Shown here: one piece after another, positions 17,144 through 24,661 of the stretch
Layout of the letters: every line of letters starts with the position of its first letter
Position numbering within the stretch: the first letter of the stretch is position 1
Notes under the pieces: generated by a model
What the model was told of the DNA's origin: nothing
Seen by the model: the letters and a program-made list of their open reading frames with translations, nothing else
Databases searched by the model: none
Assembly: GCF_000308615.1 (NCBI RefSeq)
Contig: NZ_BAGB01000027.1
Span: forward strand, 186,001-250,000
Length of the DNA: 64,000 nucleotides
Direction of reading: 5' to 3'
DNA from: Nocardia jiangxiensis NBRC 101359
GTDB lineage: Bacteria; Actinomycetota; Actinomycetes; Mycobacteriales; Mycobacteriaceae
Made by a program: the position numbers and the translations under genes

Positions 17144-18196
17144 TCAGCGGTCTCTATCGACGACGTGCAGCGCAATCCGTTCGAGGGCATCGCGGTAGGG
17201 GTTGCGCGGAAAGGGCCGCAGATACTCCAGCGCGTCCAGTGCCTGCCTGCGGGCGTCCGCGTAGGCGCGGGCGAACCCTGCCGTCGTGCGGACGTCGTTC
17301 ACCAGTTCGGTCAGATCGTCGGGCACGGGCTGTGCGCCGCGCATCACGCGACTGAGCCTGTGCTCGTCACCCAGTTCCGCCATCGCGTACACGATCGGCA
17401 GCGACAGCCGACGGCGGGCCAGATCGATGCCGCGCGGCTTCCCGGAGACGCTCTCGTCCTGGGTCAGGTCGAACAGGTCGTCCATGACCTGGAACGCGCG
17501 CCCGACCCGGCGGCCGTAGCAGCCGATCCGCCGCACATCACGGGTATGGCCGTCGACCAGCGCGATACCGCACTCGCACGCGAGCGCGAACAGCACGGCC
17601 GTCTTGCGATCGATCGTGCGCCAATAGCGTTCCACCAGAATCTCCGTGCGCCACGACGGGTCCACGCGCAGCTCGTCCAGTTCCCCGGAACAGATCCGGA
17701 AGGCAACGTCCAGCACGGACTTGACCAGGCCGAGGTCTCGTTCGACGTCGATGCACTCCACGAACCCGCGCACGGCCTGCACGAACTGCATGTCGCCGAG
17801 CAGGATCGCCGTCCCGGCCCCGCGTGCGGAGTTGACCGAGGGCAGGCCCCGCCGCACGGCCGAGTGATCTATCACGTCGTCGTGGATCAGCGTGGCGACG
17901 TGCAGCATCTCCAGCGACACCGCGCCGCGGGCCGCCTTCACCGGTAGCTCGCCCGGCCCGTGCACCAGGTGCGCGGACAGGGCCAGCAGCAGCGGGCGCA
18001 GTTTCTTGCCACCGGTGTAGAGCGCGCACTCGGTGTCGGTCAGGTAATCGCGCTGCGGTGCGAGCGCCTCCTCGAGCAGTGCGTGGTACCGCTCGAGGTC
18101 GTCGGCCAGCAGTGTCCGCCACACCTGCGTGACCGGGTCCTCGCGCGGACCCGACCGCAGCACGGTCGCGGGCGGCACGATCTCCGTGGCGGTCAC
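17144..18196 (-). CDS. Trans-isoprenyl (polyprenyl) diphosphate synthase
   Basis: A 350-residue class I trans-prenyltransferase that condenses isopentenyl diphosphate with allylic diphosphates. Both aspartate-rich motifs are intact: DDVID (106-110) and DDLFD (239-243), with the GGKKLRP substrate-binding motif at 62-68. The residues five and four before the first motif (TL, no bulky aromatics) point to a medium or long chain product, but chain length cannot be fixed by eye. The GTG start overlaps the stop of gene C as GTGA, a sign of translational coupling, so this enzyme belongs to the operon of unknown beta-rich proteins rather than being a bystander. A menaquinone-type role is less likely because no quinone genes are near. 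Confidence 0.9.
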   Translation of the reverse strand: MTATEIVPPATVLRSGPREDPVTQVWRTLLADDLERYHALLEEALAPQRDYLTDTECALYTGGKKLRPLLLALSAHLVHGPGELPVKAARGAVSLEMLHVATLIHDDVIDHSAVRRGLPSVNSARGAGTAILLGDMQFVQAVRGFVECIDVERDLGLVKSVLDVAFRICSGELDELRVDPSWRTEILVERYWRTIDRKTAVLFALACECGIALVDGHTRDVRRIGCYGRRVGRAFQVMDDLFDLTQDESVSGKPRGIDLARRRLSLPIVYAMAELGDEHRLSRVMRGAQPVPDDLTELVNDVRTTAGFARAYADARRQALDALEYLRPFPRNPYRDALERIALHVVDRDR

Positions 18197-19461
18197 AGCG
18201 GTGGATCCGTGAGCAGGCTCGGCTCTCCCGCCAGGACCGCGCCGCGCAGTCGTTCGGCGACGGCGTCGCGCACCAGACCGGCCAGGAATCCCGCGGCGTT
18301 GAGCCGATCCCGCGCGATATCGGCAGCTGCGCCCGTCCACCCCGAATCATCCAGCGCCAGATCGAAATCCGGGAATTCGACGTGGACCGCACCGGCGGCG
18401 TCGATCACGACGGCGGCGCCGGTGACCCCACCGCTGCCCGCGCCCTCGAACAGCGGAGTCGGCGCCGTGGCGGCGCGCAGCGCCTCGCGACCGGCTCGCG
18501 CCTGGCGGTGGAATTCTCGGATCAGGTCGCGCTCGTCGTCGTCCCAGCCCGCCCAGACGTCGTCGGCGAACGGGGACAGCACCGCGGCGAACCGCTCGCG
18601 CGGAAATGCGGACGCGGTCGAGGGGCCCGGATGGTCGATCACCGCTTGATAGACCTCGTCCCGAGTCATCGGGTTGGTGGCGTCCTTGTCGTCGTTCCCG
18701 TTGTCCTTCACCGCGTTTGCGAAGTCCCAGGTGGCCTGGCTGGCCTCCTGGTACTTGGGCTGGGGCTGTCGGTCCGGGTAGTCGTACGGGTCGTAGTCGG
18801 GGTCGAGGTAGAGGGTGTAGCTGGCGGCCGCGACCTGGCGGGTGAACGCATTGACGTTGTAGCTCGCCATGTCCCCGGTGTGCAGCTGGTACGACTTCGC
18901 CGGGTCGTTGATCGCGTCCTGGCCGTTCGTGACCGCGTTGTGCGTGTCGGCCGCCATCGCGGCCGTACCGCCATGCTTGGTCCAGATGTCGTCGGAGAAC
19001 GTTCCCAAGTTGGGGTCGAACAGCTCCGCGAACACGTCCGTGTGCTGGTCGTACACATTGAGCAGACTGCAGCCGTTCTCGGTCTGCGCCAACCTCATTC
19101 GCTGGTCCCGCGCGTTGTCGAGCCATTCCGGGTGCGCTTCGGTCTCGGCGCCGGACCTGGGCGCGGTGGCCGATTCCGGCAGCAGCGACAGGTCGCCGCC
19201 GCCGTCGACGGTCGCGACGCGGTCGGGCGTGGCGTCGATCGCGTACCGTGCGCGCACCAGCAGCGGCGGCAGTCCCACCACGGTGCGGTCGCCGTCCGAT
19301 ACGGCCACGGCGTCCGGCTCCCGCGTCGGCTCGACGGTCACCTCGGTGAACCGCAGCGACAGGGCTCCCGAGGGGTAGCCGATGTGTGCGGGCATCTCGA
19401 CCGTGCGCGCCAGCGGCATGGTGGGCGGCGTCGGCACGGACAGCGGGCCGGGCGCGGTCAT
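18193..19461 (-). CDS. Hypothetical protein C of the prenyl synthase operon
   Basis: 422 residues. The ATG at 19461 overlaps the stop of gene B as ATGA; longer frames that start upstream run antisense-like through gene B and are artefacts. The N-terminal third is beta-rich with Pro turns (MPAHIGYPSGALSLRFTEVT); the middle is unusually rich in Asp, Tyr and Gln (YLDPDYDPYDYPDRQPQPKY near 245) and mostly helical; the last 100 residues return to a strand block (VHVEFPDFDLALDDSG) and an amphipathic helix. No enzyme motif is visible. Its place directly before and coupled to the prenyl synthase suggests a physical partner. Confidence 0.6.
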   Translation of the reverse strand: MTAPGPLSVPTPPTMPLARTVEMPAHIGYPSGALSLRFTEVTVEPTREPDAVAVSDGDRTVVGLPPLLVRARYAIDATPDRVATVDGGGDLSLLPESATAPRSGAETEAHPEWLDNARDQRMRLAQTENGCSLLNVYDQHTDVFAELFDPNLGTFSDDIWTKHGGTAAMAADTHNAVTNGQDAINDPAKSYQLHTGDMASYNVNAFTRQVAAASYTLYLDPDYDPYDYPDRQPQPKYQEASQATWDFANAVKDNGNDDKDATNPMTRDEVYQAVIDHPGPSTASAFPRERFAAVLSPFADDVWAGWDDDERDLIREFHRQARAGREALRAATAPTPLFEGAGSGGVTGAAVVIDAAGAVHVEFPDFDLALDDSGWTGAAADIARDRLNAAGFLAGLVRDAVAERLRGAVLAGEPSLLTDPPL

Positions 19462-19832
19462 GACCGGACCTCGATCTCGCCGGTGGCCAGTAGGTGGGTC
19501 TCGTGCGTACCGAGCGTGAGGTTCGCCGCCTGGACCCAGATCGGCACGTCCTGGACCTTCACCCGATAACCGACCGGATGGTCGAGCTTGCACGGGAGCT
19601 TCTGGCCCTTCACGCGACCGATCAGGCTCGGGACGAGTTTGTTGACCAGTGCCTGGACCAGGGGTTTGGCCGCGGCTTCGAGGACTTTGTCGATTCCCTT
19701 CCCGTCCGGCTCGACTTCCGCGTGCGTCAGGCTCAGGTCGGTGACCGTGGCGGTGAATTGCTCGGCCGAGTCGGCCGACACTTTCACGGTCAATGTCGGT
19801 TCCTGCGGTGTCAGGGTCACCTTGTACTGCAT
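19458..19832 (-). CDS. Small beta-alpha-beta protein B of the prenyl synthase operon
   Basis: 124 residues: strands (YKVTLTPQEPTLTVKVSADS), one long helix (about 48-74, IDKVLEAAAKPLVQALVNKL and on), then two strands (VPIWVQAANLTLGTHETHLL). It resembles the C-terminal lobe of the larger operon proteins taken alone. No signal peptide. It starts 41 bp after gene A and overlaps gene C by ATGA. Confidence 0.6.
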   Translation of the reverse strand: MQYKVTLTPQEPTLTVKVSADSAEQFTATVTDLSLTHAEVEPDGKGIDKVLEAAAKPLVQALVNKLVPSLIGRVKGQKLPCKLDHPVGYRVKVQDVPIWVQAANLTLGTHETHLLATGEIEVRS

Positions 19833-19873
19833 CGGCGTTCACCGTCCTCGGTATTGTCGGGATTCGGAGGCTT

Positions 19874-20824
19874 CTACTGGATGTTGTTGCTGGCCTTCTT
19901 CAATGCGCACGTGCTGCCGAGCACCGTGGCCGACACGTCGAAGGACACGTTCAGGTCGCCCGACCACGACGTCGCATCGGTCGAGCTGACCGTGATGTTG
20001 TCCACGCTCGCGAGGACCGCCTTGGCCGCGAGGGAGGCCGTTTTGTTCGTTCCGTCGGGCTGTTTGTCGTAGAGCGTCTTGTTCTTGTTCGCCGCCGCGG
20101 CCTGCTGTGCGAGATCCAGGGCATAGCCGCGGTTGACGATCGCGAATACCGGCTCGGTGGGCCATGCGGACGGCACCGCCACGGCGGTCGAGTCGCCGTC
20201 CGTGGCCACGACGATCAGGTGCGTGTCGGTGATGAGGACGCCGACGATGGTGAGGTCGAGCGTGGTCTGCCCGAAAGGGATCTGCTGCGAAGGTATCTCG
20301 TGTCCCTCGAGGACCGTGGCGAGCTTCTTGAACACTTGCGGCAGGATGATGCCGTTGACGAACGGCTTCGCCTGTCCCAGTTGGCTTTCGTCCGCCCAGA
20401 TTGCCAGCGGGGTGAGCGACACCGTCGGTGTGTTCGACTCGGAATCGGTAGCAAGCGTCACCTGCCCGTAGAACTCGACCTCCGGGGACACCGTGGGCAG
20501 CTTGGTGACGGCCATCTGCAGGCTGGGGATCGACAGCACGAAGACGTTATCGGCCGGAAGGTCACCGTCGGCCGGGTGTTGCCCGTTCTTGTCGACCGAG
20601 TCGCGCCATTTCTCCAGCGTGGGCGCCTCGAACCTGAAAGCGGGTGCGTCCCCGACCACCGCCCAGGTGCCCTCCACCCCCTGACCCTGGTATTCGCTTT
20701 GGAAGAAGGCGTCGTATGCCTTCTTGTCCGGGGCGTTGTAGAGCTCGGCGATTCCCGCCGAGAAACTGGCCGAGTCGATGCCGAGCACGACATCGAATTT
20801 CGTTGATGTGGCATCGAATTCCAT
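19874..20824 (-). CDS. P47/TULIP-like protein A, first gene of the prenyl synthase operon
   Basis: 316 residues. The ATG at 20824 is preceded by AAAGGTG; an in-frame codon 39 bases upstream gives a weaker start. Order of elements: FDVVLGIDSASFSAGIAELY (helix, residues 9-28), strand blocks, a helix PFVNGIILPQVFKKLATVLE (about 160-179), an IPSQQIPFG turn, strands TLDLTIVGVLITDTHLIVVA, then WPTEPVF and a final strand region ending CALKKA. The helix, IP turn, THL strand and WP-x-EP-x-F order is shared with gene F. Clostridial P47/OrfX proteins, which are cytosol-type TULIP lipid binders, have this kind of layout. The assignment is inference from pattern. Confidence 0.6.
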   Translation of the reverse strand: MEFDATSTKFDVVLGIDSASFSAGIAELYNAPDKKAYDAFFQSEYQGQGVEGTWAVVGDAPAFRFEAPTLEKWRDSVDKNGQHPADGDLPADNVFVLSIPSLQMAVTKLPTVSPEVEFYGQVTLATDSESNTPTVSLTPLAIWADESQLGQAKPFVNGIILPQVFKKLATVLEGHEIPSQQIPFGQTTLDLTIVGVLITDTHLIVVATDGDSTAVAVPSAWPTEPVFAIVNRGYALDLAQQAAAANKNKTLYDKQPDGTNKTASLAAKAVLASVDNITVSSTDATSWSGDLNVSFDVSATVLGSTCALKKASNNIQ

Positions 20825-21834
20825 TGCGGCACCTTTCATTCCCGGATCCGGGAGGCAGAGCAATTCCGGCCGGTCGGCACGGCACCCACGTGCCGCCGAC
20901 CGAAATGAAGTCGAATGAATATGCGCACTTCGGATTTCCGCGTACCGGTATTCACCGTGAACTCCTGCGCGCAGGACGAAAATCGCGCATTCGCACGGAG
21001 TATCTCGAAGTGTCGAAAGAGACGAACTCGGCGAGTTCCGACGATTACCTTCGGTGCCGATACGGACGCAAACCCTGGGTAGGGTTCGTCGGTTCTGTCG
21101 AACGAAAGTGACTGGGCGACAAGTTGATTGAGATGTCAGCCGCAGTCGCCCACTACGAACGCAGCCGACTCACAGGAAAACTCGCAGCGATAACCACGGC
21201 GGAAGTCGAGCACTCGTGTTCGGAGGTCATGGTTGGTTACCCCTTAATGTTTCTGCACAACAACAGAATTCGAGAACTGGATCCCCAAGTATGTGCGATG
21301 GTCGATCGACCAGAATCAACATTACCGGCTGGAACACGAAGTGTCACTAGTCTTTTCGGATCGATACCACGATCGCAAACGTAAACCGAACGGTCGCCCT
21401 CGGCGGCCCGGAGCCGATCTCGCGAAGGCGCGGGTGGCGTAGTTGCGGGGATGTGGAGTGCGGAGCCGAGAATCTGCGCGGTTCCGGCGCATCGGACAAG
21501 GTCGGATGCGGTTATCCGATCGCGGGGGGCGTGGCGGCCCTGCGGTCGATCGGCGACCAGTTGTGCGTCGCGGCGGCCGGATGGCGTGAGGTGTGAGCAT
21601 GCGGGCCGTCGACCAGATCGAGTTCTGTGTGTTCGGCCTGTGGGTGACAGTCATGGCTGCATGAACGCTCCAGTGTCGTTGTTCGAGCCGTCGGCCGTGG
21701 GTGGCCGCCCCGTTGTCGGGTAGGTGGTCCGCCCCCTCGGCGATGCGCTATTGACACCGGTAGTGCGGTCGATCACACTGGGCGAGAAAGTTGACATGAC
21801 TGTCACGTCATGAATGGATCCAGAGGAGGCAGCG
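20825..21834. other. About 1 kb divergent intergenic region, relatively AT-rich
   Basis: Separates the minus-strand prenyl synthase operon from the plus-strand catabolic operon. No frame here has a family motif. The part from about 20900 to 21400 is visibly lower in GC than either flank (runs such as TGTTTCTGCACAACAACAG). The right end holds the TetR-type operator at 21792-21810 and a partial copy of its core (GTGACAGTCATG, 21644-21655). Both operon promoters must lie here, but I cannot place -10 or -35 boxes with confidence. Confidence 0.6.
21792..21810. promoter_or_regulatory. TetR-type operator, copy 1
   Basis: TGACATGAC-T-GTCACGTCA is a 9+1+9 inverted repeat with one mismatched pair. It lies 24 bp before the GTG of the cyclase gene, and 18 of its 19 bases recur at 33102-33120 between the TetR gene and the divergent VOC gene. 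This makes it the likely binding site of that TetR protein. Confidence 0.75.
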
Positions 21835-22758
21835 GTGCCTGAAGTTCCCGATATGCGCGCGTTGGGCCAGGAGGTCAGCAATTGGGGGCGGTGGGGGAGT
21901 GAGGATGAGCGGGGGACCACGAATCTGCTCACGGCCGAACGGGTGTCGGCCGCGGCGGGGCTGGTCCGGACGGGAGAGGTGTTCGCGCTGGGGATTCCGC
22001 TCGACGGAGACGGGCCGCAGCCGGGTGGGCTGCGGATCAATCCGATCCGGTTGATGTCGGAGAACGGGCAGGAGCAGGTGCTGCCGGGCGGGTTCAAATG
22101 GGCCGACGACTTCGTGTTCATGCCGCTGCAGGCCGGTTCGCAGTACGACTCGCTGGCGCACGTGCACTACGACGATCAGCTCTACAACGGCCATCCGGGC
22201 GACGGGGTGACGGTCAAGGGCGCGGACAAGTGCGGCATCCACACCCAGGCCGGCGGCATCGCCGGACGCGGCGTACTGCTGGACATCGCGCGGGCGCGCG
22301 GGGTGGACTGGCTCGAGGCCGGAACCGCGATCGGGCCCGACGAACTCGACGAGGTCGCCGCCGCGCAGGGCGTGGAGATCGGCGCGGGCGACATCCTGCT
22401 GTTCCGGACCGGGTGGCGCCGGAAATTCCTGACCGAGCGCGACCCGAACAGCTTCATGGCCGGTGAGCCCGGTCTGAGTCTGGCCTGTGCGAAATGGTTG
22501 CGGGACAAGGATATCGCGGTCGTCGGCTCGGACAACTGGGCCGTGGAGGTGATGCCGGGCGAACATCCCGGCACGGCATTCGAACTGCATATGGTGCTCA
22601 TCCGCGACATGGGCATGACGCTCGCGGAAATGCTGGACTTCGAAGACCTTTCGCAGGCCTGCGCCGCCGACGGGCGATGGGACTTCTTCTACACCGGCCC
22701 GCCGCTGCCGTTCACCCGCGGTGTCGGCTCGCCGATCAACCCGATGGCGATCCGGTGA
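21835..22758 (+). CDS. Cyclase-family (kynurenine-formamidase-like) metal hydrolase
   Basis: 307 residues of the PF04199 cyclase / KynB-like family, metal-dependent hydrolases acting on amides, lactones or cyclic substrates. Seen: WGRWGSEDERGTTNLLT near the N-terminus, typical of the bacterial 310-residue subgroup, then QYDSLAHVHYDDQLYNG (metal-binding His/Asp cluster, about 105-121) and a GIHTQAGGIAGRGVLLDIAR block. The GTG start follows GAGGAGG by five bases, better than the ATG 21 bases upstream that sits against the operator. It is the first gene of the TetR-controlled plus operon. The substrate is unknown; ring opening before CoA activation would fit the next gene. Confidence 0.8.
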   Translation: MPEVPDMRALGQEVSNWGRWGSEDERGTTNLLTAERVSAAAGLVRTGEVFALGIPLDGDGPQPGGLRINPIRLMSENGQEQVLPGGFKWADDFVFMPLQAGSQYDSLAHVHYDDQLYNGHPGDGVTVKGADKCGIHTQAGGIAGRGVLLDIARARGVDWLEAGTAIGPDELDEVAAAQGVEIGAGDILLFRTGWRRKFLTERDPNSFMAGEPGLSLACAKWLRDKDIAVVGSDNWAVEVMPGEHPGTAFELHMVLIRDMGMTLAEMLDFEDLSQACAADGRWDFFYTGPPLPFTRGVGSPINPMAIR

Positions 22759-22795
22759 TGGTGCGTCGGATTCGAATCGGCAAGGAGCAGAACAG

Positions 22796-24316
22796 ATGTT
22801 GATCGGTGACATCGTCGAATACGGTGCGCGCAAACACCCGGACCGGATCGCGCTGCGGTTCGAACAGGAACAGATCACCTACGGGCAGTTGCGAGATCGC
22901 TGCCGCCGTTTGGCGAATGCGCTGCTCGGCGTCGCTTCGCCGGGCGATCGGATCGCGATCCTGTCCTCGAATTGCACGCAGTACCTGGACTGCTATTACG
23001 GCGTCCCGATGGCGGGCATGGCGCTGACGATTCTCAACGTCCGGCTGCATCCGGACCAGATCGTCTCCCTCCTGGAGCATTCCGAGGCGCGGGTGCTGAT
23101 CATCGCGCCGGAGTTCGCCGAGGTGGTGGAGCGTATCCGCGATCGCATACCGTCGGTGACCACGGTGGTGTCGATCGGAGCCGCCGCCGGCGCCACCGCC
23201 TGGGACGAATTCCTCTCGGGCGCTGCGGCGGAAGCGCCCGAGCACGTTCCGGACCCCGGCGATCCGGCCTGGCTCGTGTACACCAGCGGAACCACGGGTG
23301 CGCCGAAGGGGGTGATGATCTCGCACCGGAACCTGCTCGCGGGCGTGACCTCGTCGGCGCTGCAGTGGGAGGTGCCGGAGGAGACGGTGTTCCTGTTCTG
23401 CTTCCCGCTGTGTCACATCGGCGGATACGTGGTCATGATCAACCATCTGCTCGGCTGCACGGTCGGGATCCTGCGGTCCTACGACAACGCGACATTCCTG
23501 CGTCTGGTGGACGAATGGCAGGTCACCCAAACGGGTTTGGCCCCGACGATGATCAACTTCCTGCTGCAGGATCCGGAGCTGGACAAACATTCCCTCGACA
23601 CCCTGCAGGCGGTGGGTTACGGCTCCTCGGCCATCCCCGCCGCGGTGCTGCGCGCCGGACTCGATCGGTTCGGCTGCGACTTCTACCAGGGCATGGGTAT
23701 GACCGAACTCGCCGGTAACGTCCTGCATCTGGACGAGTTCGCGCACCGTCGTGCGGCGGAGGGGGAGACCGGACTGCTCGCCTCGGCCGGAAAACCCATG
23801 CGGCTGGCCGAAATTCGCATCGTCGACGACCAGTTCGCCGATGTGCCGACCGGACAGGTCGGGGAGATGATCGTGCGCGGCGATCAGGTGATGCTCGGCT
23901 ACTGGAAGGATCCGCAGGCCACCGCCGATGCGTTCACCGACGGCTGGTTCCACACCGGCGACCTGGTCCGCCAGGACGAGGAGGGTTTCGTCTACATCGT
24001 CGACCGGAAGAAGGATCTGATCATCAGCGGCGGCGAGAACGTCGCCTCGCTGACCGTCGAACAGGCCCTGTATCGGCAGCCGGGCGTCGCGGAGGCGGCC
24101 GCGATCGGTGTGCAGGACGACACCTGGGGTGAGGTCGTCTGCGCGGTGATCGTCCTGCGCGAGAACGCCACCGCCACGGCGCAGGACATCATCGCCGGAT
24201 GCCGCGAGCAACTGGGCGGGTTCCAGGTGCCGCGCCGGGTGGAGTTCGTGGAAGCACTGCCGAAGAATGTGACCGGAAAGATTCTCAAACGGGAGCTACG
24301 CCAGCAGTTCTCGTGA
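22796..24316 (+). CDS. Acyl-CoA synthetase (AMP-forming)
   Basis: 506-residue ANL-family ligase that activates a carboxylic acid to its CoA thioester through an acyl-adenylate. Seen: P-loop-like YTSGTTGAPKGV (about 160-171), GMGMTEL, the ATP-binding HTGDLVRQDEEG, the hinge DRKKDLIISGGENV, and the catalytic C-terminal lysine in PKNVTGKILKRELR. The ATG at 22796 follows AAGGAG. It starts 37 bp after the cyclase gene. A hairpin terminator follows the stop. It presumably starts the catabolism of the TetR regulon substrate; chain type cannot be read from the sequence. Confidence 0.85.
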   Translation: MLIGDIVEYGARKHPDRIALRFEQEQITYGQLRDRCRRLANALLGVASPGDRIAILSSNCTQYLDCYYGVPMAGMALTILNVRLHPDQIVSLLEHSEARVLIIAPEFAEVVERIRDRIPSVTTVVSIGAAAGATAWDEFLSGAAAEAPEHVPDPGDPAWLVYTSGTTGAPKGVMISHRNLLAGVTSSALQWEVPEETVFLFCFPLCHIGGYVVMINHLLGCTVGILRSYDNATFLRLVDEWQVTQTGLAPTMINFLLQDPELDKHSLDTLQAVGYGSSAIPAAVLRAGLDRFGCDFYQGMGMTELAGNVLHLDEFAHRRAAEGETGLLASAGKPMRLAEIRIVDDQFADVPTGQVGEMIVRGDQVMLGYWKDPQATADAFTDGWFHTGDLVRQDEEGFVYIVDRKKDLIISGGENVASLTVEQALYRQPGVAEAAAIGVQDDTWGEVVCAVIVLRENATATAQDIIAGCREQLGGFQVPRRVEFVEALPKNVTGKILKRELRQQFS

Positions 24317-24661
24317 GAAATCCGATCGGCGCACGCCCGTTCCCCGTGGGAGCGGGCGTCTTTCGTCTCCGGTACGCGCGACTGGATTCCCATGCTGTGT
24401 GCAACTGCTGGGAATAGGTAATCCGATCCGATCGCGTATCATCTCGCGCGCCCTGGACCATGCTGAGGTAGCGTCTGCCGCAACGGAATTCGATCCATCT
24501 CCGAGGTGTTCGAACCGTTCGGCGCGGTCCGCGCGCCGAGATGTTTCCGTGAAGTGCGATGCAGAAAAGAGGATCACCGGCGTGCATGGCCGACGTGTGG
24601 AGTGCGGGATCGGCAGAGGTAGCAGGAGTTCGGCGTCGACCGAGGCGCAGGTGGTGGCCGG
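24317..24661. other. 345-bp gap between ligase and P450 genes
   Basis: Begins with a hairpin terminator; beyond it I see no credible gene and no third copy of the TetR operator. It must contain a promoter if the P450 genes are transcribed separately. Confidence 0.6.
24333..24359 (+). terminator. Hairpin terminator after the acyl-CoA synthetase
   Basis: Stem ACGCCCG-T-TCCC / GGGA-G-CGGGCGT with loop CGT, followed by CTTTCGTC. It starts 17 bp after the stop codon. The T-run is short, as usual in actinobacteria. Confidence 0.65.

Noticed and set aside
19462..19842. 127-residue N-terminal extension of operon protein C
   Set aside because: It overlaps gene B completely and reads as Arg/Pro-rich noise; the ATGA overlap at 19461 fits the rest of the operon.
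21124..21384. 86-codon plus-strand frame in the divergent gap
   Set aside because: No ribosome site, no motif, and it lies in a promoter region of unusual base composition.
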